NCBI RefSeq assembly: GCF_003173615.1
Contig: NZ_QGNA01000001.1
Span: 372,001-436,000, forward strand
Direction of reading: 5' to 3'
Length of the DNA stretch: 64,000 nt
Origin: Falsiroseomonas bella
Lineage (GTDB): Bacteria > Pseudomonadota > Alphaproteobacteria > Acetobacterales > Acetobacteraceae
Shown here: one piece after another, positions 27,840 through 39,700 of the stretch
Position numbering within the stretch: position 1 is the first letter of the stretch
Layout: every line of letters starts with the position of its first letter
Notes under the pieces: generated by a model
The model's input: only the letters and a program-made list of their open reading frames with translations
Told to the model about the DNA's origin: nothing
Database searches by the model: none
Position numbers and translations under genes: made by a program

Positions 27840-30620
27840 TCAGCGCGCCACCGTCTCCAGCAGCCAGGCATCCGCCGCCAGAGTCGCGCCGCGGCGCCGC
27901 GCCTGCTCCAGCGCCGTGCGCAGCGCGCGCAGATAGGCGCCGGTGTCCTCGTCGTCCGGCCTCGGCCGATCGAACAGCGGCACGGAGGAGGCGACGGCGA
28001 TCACCAGGTCCTTCCCATAGGGCGGCCCCACGGCCCAGGCCGGCCCGCCGATCGCCGGATCGCCAAGCCTGAGACTGCCGAAGGCCGGCAGCCTTCGGGC
28101 GGGATCGGTCGGCGTCGGATGCAGATGCGCCAGCGTGCCGTCATGCACGAGGAAGGAGACGTAGACATAGGCCGGGAAGTCCGGCCCGTTCACGACAACG
28201 GTCACCAGTTCGCCGTCCCGCAGCCTCGTCGCCTCGCCGGCCAGCGCGACGGTCATCGCACCCGCGGTTCCGAAGGGCTGCGCCACCGGCCGGATGGTGT
28301 CGAGGGCCGTGCAGAAGGGTGCGTCGAAGGTCGCCACGCGCCAGTCGCTGGGCAGGGTGCCGGCACCGCTGGCCAGCGTGGCGCGCAGCGCCCGCTCCGG
28401 CGCGCCGCGGCCGACGATGCCCTGCAGCGTCACGCGTTCCGCCGTCGCGGTCCCATGCACCAGGGAGCAGGTCACCGAGGGCAGCGCAGCGGCCAGCGCC
28501 GCGCGCGCGACGGCGGCGGGCGGCAAGGCGGCAGGCTGCGCCGGTGCCGGCATGACGGGCGGCTGCGGCGGCACGGGGCCGAGCGCCAGCACCTGTGGCG
28601 CCTGGTTGCCGGCATTGGCAGGCGGCGCCGCCGGCGCGGCTACGGCAGGCGCAGGCATCGCGGGGCCTGGGCTTGGCTGAGGCGCGACGCTGGCGGTCGC
28701 CGGCGCCTCGGGCGCGGCCGGGCTCGGCGCGGGCGTGGATGCCGCCGTGGGCGCGGGAGCCTGTGGCAGAGGGCCTAGGGACGGTGCCGGGACGACCACC
28801 GGCGGCGCGACCACAACTGCCGGAGACGGCGCAGCGGAGGCCGTGGGGGGCGGCGCAGCAGGCGCTGGTGCCTCGGCGGCCGGGCCTGGCTGGGGTGCGA
28901 CGGTGGCCGTTACCGGCGCCCCTGTCGCGTCCGGCGCCTGCGGCGCAGGCCCTGGCGGCGGTGCCACGACGGCCACTGTCGGCACGGCCGGTGAGGTGGC
29001 AGCGGGCGAGGCCGCGGTCGCCGGTGAAGCAGGCGCGGCAACCACGCTTGGCGCCGGGCTGGCCGGCGCCGGCTCCGCCGGAGGGCGTGCCGGCGACCCC
29101 GCTGCGGGCGCCGCCTCCGCGGCAGGCGGGGCCGCGGGCACCATCGGGGCGGGTGCGCTCGGCGCCGGGTCCGGCGCGACGGCAACGGTCGGCGCCGGAG
29201 GCGCGACGGCGGCGGGCTGGAGAGGCGCCGCGGGCGAGGCAGCCGGCTGCGCCGGCGCGCTCACGGCCGGCACAGGCGCCGCCGCGACATCCGGTGCGGG
29301 CGCCGCTGGCATGGGCGGCGCCGCGGTCACGGCAGGCACCGGCGGCGCAGGGGACGGCGCGGGTGCCGCGGGCAAGGGCGCGCTCGGCGCCGGGGCAGGC
29401 GCGGCGACGACCGTCGGCGGCGGCGCAGCCGGTGCCGGGGCCGGTTGCGCAGTCACCGATATCGGCGGCGGCAGCGGTGCGGGTGCGGCCGGCGGCTGCT
29501 GCACGGCCGTCGCCTGCGGCGGGGCTTGCGGTGCCTCGCGGCCGAGCATGAACCAGGCGCCGCCGCCGATCGCGACCAGCGCGGCCACGCCTGCGGCGAT
29601 TGCGCCGATCGGGGCGCCCTGCCGCGGCGTGGGGGTGGCGGCCGGCGCGGGGGCGGCCACGGGCGGCGGGGCCGGCGCGGTCGGGACTGTCGCGGTCGGT
29701 GCCGGGGGGGCGGCCGACGATGCGATCATCGTCGCCTCGACCGAGCGCTCCGCCATGCCCGGCGCGGCGATCATCGTTGCCTCGACCGACGGCGCCGGCG
29801 CGGCCAGCGCGGCGCGCAGCGCCACGGCGAAGGCCTCGGCATTCGGGAAGCGGCCATCCGGCCGCTTCGCCATGGCGCGCGCCACCACCGCGTCCAGCGC
29901 GGGCGGCGCCGTCACCGACAGGTCGGAGGGCTTCGGCGCCTCCGTGTTCAGCGCCTTGTGCATGATCGCGGCCATGCCGCCCTCGAAGGGGCGCTCGCCG
30001 GTCAGCAGCTGATAGAGCAGCACGCCCGCGGAGTAGATGTCCGTGCGGGCATCCACCGTCTGGCCCATGAACTGCTCGGGCGACATGTAGGCCGGCGTGC
30101 CCATCACCGTGCCGGCCTGCGTCATGCTGCTGCTCTCGATCCGGGCGATGCCGAAATCGGCGAGCTTCGCCTGGCCCTCGGAGGTGAGCATGACGTTCGC
30201 GGGCTTGATGTCGCGATGGACGATGCCGCGCGCATGGCTGAAGGCCAGCCCCGCCAGCACCTCCTCCATCACGCGCACCACCTGCGGCAGCGCCATCCGC
30301 TCCTGCCGGTCGAGCAGGCTCTTCAGCGTCGGGCCGTCCACGAACTCCATGACGATGTAGGCGACGCCACGATCCTCGCCGTAGTCGTAGACGCCGACGA
30401 TGTTCGGATGCGTCAGCCGGCCGGCCGCCTGCGCCTCCCGCCGGAAGCGGGCCAGTTCCTCCTGCGCGTCGGTGTCGTCCTCGGCGGGCAGGCGCACCGT
30501 CTTGATCGCGACGCGCCGGGCGATGACGGGGTCCCAGCCCTCGTACACCACGCCCATCGCACCGCGGCCGAGCGTGCTGCGGAGCTCGTATTTGCCGAGA
30601 TTGCCGCCGGGCTCGATCAT
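27840..30620 (-). CDS. Transmembrane Ser/Thr protein kinase with Pro/Ala stalk and DUF4384-like C-terminal domain
   Basis: A 926-residue bacterial (PknB/PpkA-type) kinase. Kinase domain about residues 11-270: GRGAMG loop, Lys40, catalytic HRDIKPAN (135-142), DFG (155-157) and an activation loop with TVMGTPAYMSPE. After it two copies of VEATMIA (Thr282, Thr297) look like autophosphorylation/FHA docking sites. One membrane helix lies near 338-359. Then about 350 residues of Pro/Ala-rich sequence form a stalk, followed by a C-terminal domain with AYVYVSFLVHDGTLAHLHP and RPRPDDEDTGAYLRALR, typical of DUF4384. The stalk is long enough to cross the periplasm. It follows the CHAT lipoprotein gene by 93 bases and has matching FHA and PP2C genes at 45879-47732. 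Confidence 0.93.
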   Translation of the reverse strand: MIEPGGNLGKYELRSTLGRGAMGVVYEGWDPVIARRVAIKTVRLPAEDDTDAQEELARFRREAQAAGRLTHPNIVGVYDYGEDRGVAYIVMEFVDGPTLKSLLDRQERMALPQVVRVMEEVLAGLAFSHARGIVHRDIKPANVMLTSEGQAKLADFGIARIESSSMTQAGTVMGTPAYMSPEQFMGQTVDARTDIYSAGVLLYQLLTGERPFEGGMAAIMHKALNTEAPKPSDLSVTAPPALDAVVARAMAKRPDGRFPNAEAFAVALRAALAAPAPSVEATMIAAPGMAERSVEATMIASSAAPPAPTATVPTAPAPPPVAAPAPAATPTPRQGAPIGAIAAGVAALVAIGGGAWFMLGREAPQAPPQATAVQQPPAAPAPLPPPISVTAQPAPAPAAPPPTVVAAPAPAPSAPLPAAPAPSPAPPVPAVTAAPPMPAAPAPDVAAAPVPAVSAPAQPAASPAAPLQPAAVAPPAPTVAVAPDPAPSAPAPMVPAAPPAAEAAPAAGSPARPPAEPAPASPAPSVVAAPASPATAASPAATSPAVPTVAVVAPPPGPAPQAPDATGAPVTATVAPQPGPAAEAPAPAAPPPTASAAPSPAVVVAPPVVVPAPSLGPLPQAPAPTAASTPAPSPAAPEAPATASVAPQPSPGPAMPAPAVAAPAAPPANAGNQAPQVLALGPVPPQPPVMPAPAQPAALPPAAVARAALAAALPSVTCSLVHGTATAERVTLQGIVGRGAPERALRATLASGAGTLPSDWRVATFDAPFCTALDTIRPVAQPFGTAGAMTVALAGEATRLRDGELVTVVVNGPDFPAYVYVSFLVHDGTLAHLHPTPTDPARRLPAFGSLRLGDPAIGGPAWAVGPPYGKDLVIAVASSVPLFDRPRPDDEDTGAYLRALRTALEQARRRGATLAADAWLLETVAR

Positions 30621-30713
30621 GCCGCGCGCCGCGCCCGCGCCGCGCCGCGGTCTGCGCGGCGCCCTGCCTTCCCGGCACTTCCACGCAGGCGCGATTCGGT
30701 CGTCACGCCGTCA

Positions 30714-33700
30714 TCATAGGCGCGAAGCATCGGCGACGGAAACCGGGCGCACCGCCCCGCCCTCGCCGATCACCGCGAAGGGCGCCCAGAAGAAGGGATG
30801 CGCCGCCTGTTCCGGCAGGCCGCGCCCGGCGTCGTTCAGGATCGAGAGCTGCGCCGCCTGCAGCGCCTGCGACGGGCCGCGCCCGCCGCGCATCTCGCCC
30901 AGCGTCTTGGCGACGAGATAGGCCGCCATACGGTCGTCGACCGCCCAATGCGTCACCAGCAGCGACCGCGCGCCGGCGTAGAAGAAGGCACGCGCCAGGC
31001 CCGACAGGCTCTCACCGGCGGTCGAGCCGGCCGGGCCGCCGGAATTGCAGGCCGAGAGGATCACCAGGTCCGCGTCGAGATCCAGGTTGACGATCGCCGA
31101 GGCGGTCAGCAGCGCCGGCGCGGCATCCGGCGCATTCGGTGGCGTGGAGGCCAGGATCGCCGGCTCCGGCTGGCAGGCGATCTCGGAAGGCAGCACGGCG
31201 TGCGTGGCGAAATGCAGCACGCGGTAGTCGCGCAACGCCGCGCGCCGCACCGCATCGGCGGTGAAGGCCGGGCCGAGCAGCCGGTCCTGCGGCCCCGCCT
31301 GCAGCAACTGCCGCGCCGCTTCCAGTTCCCGCGTGGCGGAGGGCAGCGGCGGCAGGTTCGCGAACAGCGTCGCGCTCTCGGCGCAACTGTCGGCGGGGAA
31401 GCTGCGCGCCGCCTGGGCGCGGGAGGGCGGGCGGAAATCGCCGAAGCCGAACCAGGGCCGCGTCGCGCGCGAGCCCTCCAGCCGGCGCAGGCCGACGAAA
31501 TTCGCCGCCGCGGGCACATGCGCGATGGCGAAGCGCCGCGCGAGGAAGGGCGCGGCCGAGAGCCTGTCCGGATCGGCCGGGCCGGTCAGCAGCACCTCGA
31601 AGGGCAGCGCCAGCAGCGGGCCGCTCGGCGCGACCGACAGCGCGGTGGCGCCTTCCAGCGCCGGGCCGAGCGCGCCGAGCGTCGCACTATAGAGCTCGGC
31701 CGCGGCCGTGGTGTCGAAGCGCGGCAGGCCGGGGCCGGTGCGCTCGATGCTGGCGCGCACGCGCCGCACCAGCCCGCCGATCCGCGCCTCCCCGCCCGGC
31801 ACCGGCGCCGCAGCGATGCGGCCCTCGCGCAGCACGAAGGTCCAGCCGCTGCGGCCGGTGAGCACCACGCTCGCGAAGGCCTCGCCCGGGCGCAGCGCCG
31901 CCAGCACATCGGCCGCGCTCGTCGCCTGCTGCACCAGCTGGCCATAGCGCGGCGCCGCGGCCTGCAGCGCGTCGTCGGCCTCGGCGAGCGCGGTGCGCGC
32001 ATCGGCGATGCGCCGATCCAGCGCCTCCGTCGCGCTGCCGCGCCCGCCGCCGCCGGCGGCGATCTCGTCGCGCTCGCGCAGCAGGTCGCCGAGCGCGTTC
32101 TGCGCATCCTGGTAGCGCCGGATCGCCTCACCGGCGCCGGGATTGCGCGCGCCATCGGCCAGCCGCACCGTCGCCTGGTCGATCTGCCGGCTGGTCAGGC
32201 CGGACTGCGCGAGCTGCGCGGCGGCGAACATCTCGGCCAGCAGCGCCTGGCTCGCGCCGGGATCGCGCCGCGCCTCCTCGGCATAGGCGGCGAGGCAGGG
32301 TTCCAGCAGTTCCGCCTCCACGCCCGAGCGCAGCAGGGTCAGCACGGCAATCGCGCTGCGGCAGGCCCCGATCACCTGGATCGGCCGATCGAGGCGGGAG
32401 AGCATGTCGGCGCGCAGCAGCTGCGTGCGCGCCACCGGCCGCGTGCCGGGCATGCCGCGCGCGAAGGCTGCGGCGGCCTGCGACAGCGCCGTGGCCGCTT
32501 CCGCCGAATCGCCGCGCTGCGCGTCCGCCATGGCCACCGCGCGGCTGATGCGGGCGGAGACCAGCGGCAGCGCCACGCGGTTGGCCCGGGCGAGCGTCGC
32601 GGCACTGCGCAGCGCCTCGTCCGCTTCCGGAACGCGGTCGAGGCCACGCAGCGCGATGGAGCGGTAGCGTCGCACCTCGACCAGGCCGAGCAGCGCGGAG
32701 CGCGTCTGCGGGCTCGCCAGCATCTCGCCGCCGGAGAAGGTGTCGGCAAGGGTGCGCGGCGCGGGGCGCGCCGCCAGCATGGCCGGCGGCAGCAGCCGCG
32801 CGTAGTCGGCCGCGGCCTGGTCCAGCAACACCAGCGCATCGGCGTTGCGGTCGAGGTTCAGCAGGTGCAGCGCGCGATAATGCGCGATGCGGGCGGTCAG
32901 CCCCTCCTCGGCGCCGGGGCGGCGGGCCAGCGCATCGGCGCGGTCCAGCGCCTCCTCCGCGGCCGGGTAGCGGCCCTGGTTCGACAATTGAAGCGACAGG
33001 AGCGCCAGCGTGTTCGCCAGCGCCGGATCGTCCTTGCCGAGCGCACGTTCCTGCACGCCGAGCGCGGCGCGATAGGCGGTCTCGGCCGCCGCCGCGTTCT
33101 CCGCCTGGTTAGCGCGCGTGCCGGCCTGCATCAGCGCCTCATAGGTGCCGATGTCGTTCGATCCGAAGGCGCGCGCGGCGAGCCTTTCGGCCATCAGCGC
33201 CTCGGCGCCCGAGGCCGGCGCCGCGGCACCTTCCGCGCGCAGCCGGCCCGTCGCCTGCCCGATCGCGCGTTCCATCGCCGGCAGGGCGGGCAGCACGCCA
33301 TCCGCCAGCCAGGCCGTGCCGCCGACCGAGGCGACGAGCGCGACATAGGGCCAGCCGCCGGCGCGGCGCGTGCACTCCATCAGCAGCGCCGGCGCATCGC
33401 CCAGGATCGTCGTGCCGCGCGGCGCGCCGCAGGCGAAGCGCGAATCCAGCCCCGCCCGCCAGGGGCCGGAGGTGGCGAGCGCCTGCATCTCCGCCGCGCC
33501 GCCGGCGCCGGCGGGGCGCACCCGCCCACTCGGCTGCTGCCAGCTGCCGCAATAGATGTCGGCCGAGCGGTCCGCGTGGCGCTGCTGCGTGCAGGCTTCG
33601 CCCACCGTGTTGTTGCCGACCGGCTCGCCTTCCGCGCCGCCGCCGCCGACGAAGGCGGAGGGCGGCGGCGCGTTGCAGGCGCCGAGAACCAGCAGCAGCA

Positions 33701-33719
33701 GGGCGGCGGCCGCGCGCAT
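30714..33719 (-). CDS. CHAT-domain caspase-like lipoprotein with helical repeats
   Basis: A 1001-residue protein. ATG at 33719 gives a lipoprotein signal ([15 protein letters not shown], lipidated Cys15), so it should sit in the periplasm or outer membrane. Residues about 200-450 are TPR-like helical repeats ([32 protein letters not shown]). The C-terminal CHAT domain (about 690-985) has the catalytic pair His840 (VLHFATHA) and Cys891 ([11 protein letters not shown]), followed by [14 protein letters not shown], so it is probably an active clan CD peptidase. The ATG overlaps the stop of the TpsA gene (TGATG); translation of protease and exoprotein is coupled. A client or processing role on the exoprotein is inferred. 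Confidence 0.92.
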   Translation of the reverse strand: MRAAAALLLLVLGACNAPPPSAFVGGGGAEGEPVGNNTVGEACTQQRHADRSADIYCGSWQQPSGRVRPAGAGGAAEMQALATSGPWRAGLDSRFACGAPRGTTILGDAPALLMECTRRAGGWPYVALVASVGGTAWLADGVLPALPAMERAIGQATGRLRAEGAAAPASGAEALMAERLAARAFGSNDIGTYEALMQAGTRANQAENAAAAETAYRAALGVQERALGKDDPALANTLALLSLQLSNQGRYPAAEEALDRADALARRPGAEEGLTARIAHYRALHLLNLDRNADALVLLDQAAADYARLLPPAMLAARPAPRTLADTFSGGEMLASPQTRSALLGLVEVRRYRSIALRGLDRVPEADEALRSAATLARANRVALPLVSARISRAVAMADAQRGDSAEAATALSQAAAAFARGMPGTRPVARTQLLRADMLSRLDRPIQVIGACRSAIAVLTLLRSGVEAELLEPCLAAYAEEARRDPGASQALLAEMFAAAQLAQSGLTSRQIDQATVRLADGARNPGAGEAIRRYQDAQNALGDLLRERDEIAAGGGGRGSATEALDRRIADARTALAEADDALQAAAPRYGQLVQQATSAADVLAALRPGEAFASVVLTGRSGWTFVLREGRIAAAPVPGGEARIGGLVRRVRASIERTGPGLPRFDTTAAAELYSATLGALGPALEGATALSVAPSGPLLALPFEVLLTGPADPDRLSAAPFLARRFAIAHVPAAANFVGLRRLEGSRATRPWFGFGDFRPPSRAQAARSFPADSCAESATLFANLPPLPSATRELEAARQLLQAGPQDRLLGPAFTADAVRRAALRDYRVLHFATHAVLPSEIACQPEPAILASTPPNAPDAAPALLTASAIVNLDLDADLVILSACNSGGPAGSTAGESLSGLARAFFYAGARSLLVTHWAVDDRMAAYLVAKTLGEMRGGRGPSQALQAAQLSILNDAGRGLPEQAAHPFFWAPFAVIGEGGAVRPVSVADASRL

Positions 33720-36700
33720 CAGAAGTCCCGCTCCGCCACGTTCGGGACATAGATGTCCATGTCGTCCTGGTCGTCGGGCGTGGTGGTGACGCCGAGTTCC
33801 TTCAGCGGATCGGTGACCACCGGGATCTGCACGATCAGGAGCACGCAGTTCACCGCGCCGACGGGGCATTCGTTGATCTGGTAGTCAGGCTCGACCTGCG
33901 GGCCGATCACCGAGACGGAGGCGGCCGCCGTGCCTTCCAGCCCGCGCACCGTGCCTTCCAGCACCGCCGTGCCGCCGACGCCGAGCACGGTCAGGTTGCG
34001 CACATTGATCCGCCCTGTCGCGTTGCCGCCGGTGCCGAGGTCGAAGGTGACGTCCGTGGTCGGCGCCTGCAGGATATCCGAGATCGTCAGCGCCCCGCCG
34101 CTCTCCGGCAGGCGCAGCGCCAGCGTCGCGTTCGGCGTGCCGAGCGGCGTGACCGTGAGCGTGCCGACATCGAGCCGCGGCGCGCCGGTTCCGAACACCG
34201 CGCCGGGCGTGCCGGGGATGGGCTCGGGCAGGCGGCTGATCGCGAGCGGCCCGGGCGGCGGCTCGACATAGGGAACGCCCGACGTGTTCAGCGCGACATT
34301 GCCGATCGTCAGCGGGCCCGCGGCGTAGACGATCAGCGAGGGCGCGGCGATGCTGCCCTCCACCTGCAGCGCCTGGTCGTTCACGAGGATCAGGCTCCGC
34401 CCCGCCGCGATGTCGCGCAGCAATCCGATGCGCATCTCCGGCCCGTCCGCCAGCAGCGCGCCGCCGATGGTGCCGGTGAGCAGGTCCGCGGTGATCCCGC
34501 CTGCGAAGCCGGCGTCGCCGCCGATGCCGAGCGTCAGCGTCGTCGTCGTCAGGCGGCCGGTCACGGCCTGCGACAGGTTGCGACCGGCATTCAGCGTGAC
34601 GGGATTGCCGATCACGACGCCGTCCAGCGCGATGTCCGTGCCGGCGGTGACCGTCAGCGGGCCGGTGGCGATCATGCTGCCGCTGGCCTGCTGGCTTGTG
34701 GCCAGGCCAGTGGTGACCGTGATCGTCGCGCCGGTGACGCTGCCGTCGAGCGCGGCGTTGCCCGTCGCGGTCACTGCCACCGCGCCGGGCACCGCCAGGC
34801 TGCCGCCCGCCTGCTGCGCGATGTCGCCGCCGGCCGTGAGCGTGGCCGCGGTTGCCGTCAGCGACACCGGCTGGATGGTCAGCGAGCCTTCCGTCGCCAG
34901 CGTCAGCGGCCCGCCCGCGGCGGCGAGCGCGCCCACCACGGTGGTGTCGCCGAGGCTCGCGACGGTGATCTGCTGCCCGGCATCGAGCGGGCCGAGGCGC
35001 GGCAGGCGGTTGCCGCCGGCCGCGAGATCGATCGCCCCGCCCGCGCTGCCAGTGAGCAGCGCATCCGGCCCGCCGAGCAGCGCGCCGCCGCTTTGCGAAA
35101 GCGCGCCCGGCGCGTTCATCGCCGCCGTGCCGGTCCAGGCGATGCTGCCCGCGCGCTGCGCGATGTCGCCGGAGGTCGCGTCGAAGCCGAGGTCCTGCGC
35201 CGAGATCTCGCCGGAGAGATCCAGCGCCGCGCCGCTCAGCGTCATCGTCGTGCCGGCGCTGGCCTGGATACCCGCCGGCACGGTGATCGTGTCGCTGGCC
35301 GTCAGCGAAAGCGCGCCGCCCGCGGTCACCGGGCCGTTCAGCGTCAGCGCGGTCTCGGTGACCAGGGTGAGGTCGCCGCCGGCGCGCGCGGTCAGCAGCG
35401 GGATGCGGTTGGTGGGAAGCGCAAGCAGGATATCGCCGGTCGCGCGCGCGTCCAGCGCGCCGGTGCGCAGGATGCCGCTGCTCTGCAGGATCGCGCCGGC
35501 ATCGAGGCGGATCGCGGGCGCATCCAGCGCGACATCGCCGAAGATGGTGGCGAAGGTCAGCGCGCCGCGCGTCTCAATGCCGATCGTGCCGCCCGCGGTC
35601 GCCGCGCCGAGCACGGTCAGCGGCTGCGCGTTGCGCAGCGTCAGGTCGCCGCCCGCGCGGAAGCCGCCGAGTTCCGCGATCAGGTTGTCGCCAGTCATCG
35701 TCGCGCCGCCGCCCGCGCTGCCGAAGAGGCGGTCGGCGACGAGCAGGCCGGGTGCCTCGATCGCGCCGGCCGCCTGGAGCGACAACTCGCCGCTCGCGCG
35801 GACCTCGCCGGTGACCCGGATGTCGCCACCGGCGCCCAGGAACACGTCGCCGCTGCGCACCGTCCCGCCGATCGTGACAGAGCCGGAGGTGGCAACGAAG
35901 GAAAGGCTGTCGACCGCGGTGACGGAGCCCGACTGCGTGATCCCGGCCGCGCCGGCGAAGATCCCCTGGTTCAGGCTGCTCAGCGTGCCGCTCAGGGTGA
36001 GCGTCCCGGCGACCGCGTCGGCGCTGAGATTGCCACCGGCGGTGACCGTGCCTGAGATGACGCCGGGCCCGCTCAGCGCGACGGCGGAGATGCCGGAAGC
36101 GGCCTCCAGCGTGCCGGCCAGGTCGAAGCGCGCGGCCTCGATGCCGAGGAAGGTGGAGGCGGGCGATGCAACGCCCGTGGCGTGCAGAAGCCCTGCCGTC
36201 TGCGTCACCGCGCCGTCCGCCTTCAGGCTCACGCTGTGGCCCACGACACTGCCGGCGCTCTGCACGATGTCGGTGCCGGCAGTCATCACCGCGGCATTGA
36301 AGCCCGCGTCGATGTCGCCGGTGAGACGGATGCTGCCGCGCGTCGCGGCGATGTCGAGCAGGTGGAACGGGCTGCCGCCGGTCGCGAGGCTGCCGGCGAT
36401 CTCGATGTCGCCATCCTGCGCGGTCAGCGACATGGTCCAGCCGGCATCCATGCTGCCGGTCTGCACGATGCCGTCGGCGGCCTCGACAGCGATGGATCGG
36501 TCTGCGGTGACGATGCCGGCAAGCCGCGCGCCGCCCGAGGTCGCTGTGAGCATCACGTCGCGCGCCGCATCCAGCGTGCCGGCCAGATCGAAGCTCACCG
36601 CGGTGATGGCGATGTCCGTCGCCGTGCTGCGCAGCGTTGCTCCGCCGGCCTGCGTCGCCGCCGCGCCGGCCGTGGCCTCGATCGAAGCGCCCTGCACCGT

Positions 36701-39700
36701 GCCTACGGTCTGCGCGATCCCGGCGCCGGCCTGCAGCGTCACCGCGCCGGCGGCCGTCACATCGTTCGAAAGCGTCAGCGCACCGGATGTAGCGACCAGC
36801 GTCGCCGTGCCCGTGCCCGCCGTCAGCGCCGCCGCGACGCCGACATCGCCGCTCGCCGTCGCGCTGACGTCGCGGCCCACGGCGAGCGTCCCGGACAACG
36901 CAAAGCCGCCGCCGGTCACCGCGATGATCGCGTCCTGACCTGCTGTGGTCGTCGCGGAGAGAACGCCGTCGCCACCCGTCGCCGTCAGGCGCAGATCGCG
37001 CGCCGCATCCAGCGTGCCAGCGAGGTCGAAGCTCGCCGCGGTCACGGCGATGTCGGTCGCGGTCGCCACCATCGTGGCGCCCGCCGCCTGCGTCGCCGCG
37101 CCGCCCGCCGTCGCCTCGACCGAGGCGCCCTGCACCGTGCCCAAGGCCTGCGCGATCCCGGCGCCGGCCTGCAGCGTCACCGCGCTGGCGGCCGTCACAT
37201 CGTTCGAAAGCGTCAGCGCACCGGAGGTAGCGACCAGCGTCGCCGTGCCCGTGCCCGCCGTCAGCGCCGCCGCGACGCCGACATCGCCGCTCGCCGTCGC
37301 GCTGACATCGCGGCCCGCGGCGAGCGCCCCGGACAACGCAAAGCCGCCGCCGGTCACCGCGATGATCGCGTCCTGCCCCGCCGTCGTCGTCGCGGAGAGA
37401 ACGCCGTCGCCACCCGTCGCCGTCAGGCGCAGATCGCGCGCCGCATCCAGCGTGCCAGCGAGGTCGAAGCTCGCCGCCGTCAGCGCCGCATCGGTCGCCG
37501 TGCTGCGCAGCGTGGCGCCTGCCGCCTGCGTCGCCGCCCCGCCGATGGTCGCCTGCAGGCTCGCGCCCCGCGCAAGGCCGGCCTCCTGCGACAGTTGCCC
37601 GGCCAGCAGCGTCATCGCGGTGCCGGCCGTCGCGTTGCCCGTCAGCCGCAGCCGGCCATTCGGCACCTCCAGCGACACCGGGCCGGACGCCGCGGTGGCG
37701 CTGCCGGACAGGCGCAGCGCGTCGGCGCCCGCGGCCGTGGTCGCGATCGTCACGCCGGCCGGCGCCACCACGGTGCCCGCGACCGTCAGCGCCGCGGCAC
37801 CGCGATAGAGGAAGCTCGTGCCCGCGCTGAAGTCGCCAAGCGTCGCCACCGCATTCGCGGCATGCGCGAAGCGTGCCGGCCCGCCCGTCGCGCGGCCGGT
37901 GAGGCTCGCCGCCTCCACGCGCCCATCGGCCTGGATCGTGTTCGCCGTCAGGCTCATCGCGCTACCGGGCGCCGACAGCAGCGCGCCGGAGGCGACGGTC
38001 AGCGCGGCGGCGCTCAGCGTCACCGGGCCGGCCGCCTGCACCACGCCACGAACCGTCAGAGGATCGAGCGAACTCACCGTGATCCCGCCCGTGCTCGTGC
38101 CCAGCGCCTCGAGCGCGCCGATGCGGTTGGCCGTGCCGGTCAGCGACAGCGCGCGCGCGCTGCCCGTCACCGTCTCCACGCGCACCGGACCCCGGCCCGA
38201 CACCACGCCCCCATCCAGAACCAGGCGCCCGTTCGTCGCCGCCAGCGTGCCGTCCAGCGTCGCGCTGCCGATGCCGCCGATGCTCAGCCCGATGTCGCCG
38301 GCCGGACTCGTCACGCTGCCCGTCGCGGCAAGGGTGAAGGCCGGGCCCGTGCCGGGCGCGGTGGCTCGCAGCTGCACGCCACCCGGCCCGCTGACGGTGC
38401 CGGCGATGAACAGGCCCGCATCGCCGCGGATCGTGGCCTGGCTCGCGGAACTCACATTCGCCCCGGCGGCGATCGTCGTCAGGCCGCCGGTGCCGGAGCT
38501 CGCGCCATGGATCGTCAGGCCACCGTTGCGCGAGCGCAGCACGCTGCCGCCCGCCACCACCAGCCCGCCCTGCGTCGTCTCCAGCGTCAGCGGGCCGGCC
38601 GTGCCGGAGGCCGCGCCGCCCGACGTGCCCGAGGCGATGCTGCCGGTGACGCGCAGCGCATTCGCGCCCGTGCCGGTGCCGGTGACGGCCAAGGCGCCCG
38701 CGGCCTCGATCGGCCCGATCAGGCTCAGCGGCACGGCGCTCTGCAGCGCGAAGCCGCCGCCGCTGCGGAACGCATCCACCGCGCCGATGGCATTGCCGGT
38801 CCCGAGCAGCGAGAGGCCCGCCACGTCGGGCGCGCTTCCCGCCGCGGTATTGCCCAGGCGCCCCACGCGGATGCCCGTGCCGCCGCCCGCATCCGCCGCG
38901 ACGCCCTGCAGCCGCAATCTCAGCCGGTCCACGCGCCCCGACAGATCCACCGCGGCCGCGACGGAGAGATCGCCCGCCTGCGCCGTGTCGGCCTCGCGCC
39001 CGCCGAGCAGCAGCGTCGCCGCCGAGAGCCGGTCGAGATCGCCCTGCTGGAGGGAGAGGCCGCCGGTGCCGCCGAGCGTCATCGTGCGCCCGGAGGTGGC
39101 CGGCAGGATCTCGATGTGCCCGCCCGGCGTGCTCACCGGCCCGCCCAGCGCCACCTGGTCCGCCTGCAGCGTCAAGACCCCGGCCGCGGCGGCCGTCACC
39201 GAGCCGCCGCCTTGCAGCGTCAGGCTGCCGCCCGGGCCGGTGGCCAGCGCGACGGACGGCCCACCCTGCACCGCGCCATCCACGACCAGGTCGCCCTGGC
39301 CGCGAAAGGCCAGGCTGCCGCCCGCCGACAGCGCGCCGATCGTGCCGACCTGATGCGGCCCGCCGGGCGTATCGAGTGCGATGGTGCCGCCGATCGCGGC
39401 GGTCAGCCGGTTCACCTGCAGCGTGCCGCCGACCGTCGCTGAGAGGTCGCCGCCGCTCAGCAGGCGGAGGGTCTCCACGCTCGGCAGCGCGGCCGCGCCA
39501 TTGATCGTCACCGCGCCGCCATCCGCCCGGCCGACCTGCAGGGTGTCGCCGACGATGCGCGTCAGCGCGTCGGCGTCGAGCGCCAGGCCCGGCGCGGCAC
39601 CGCCGAGCGAGACGCCGACTGCGGCGCTGCGCTGCGCGATCGTGATGGTGCCGCCGGAGGCCACGAGATTGGCTCCCGCGGCGGGCATGCCCTCCAGCAC

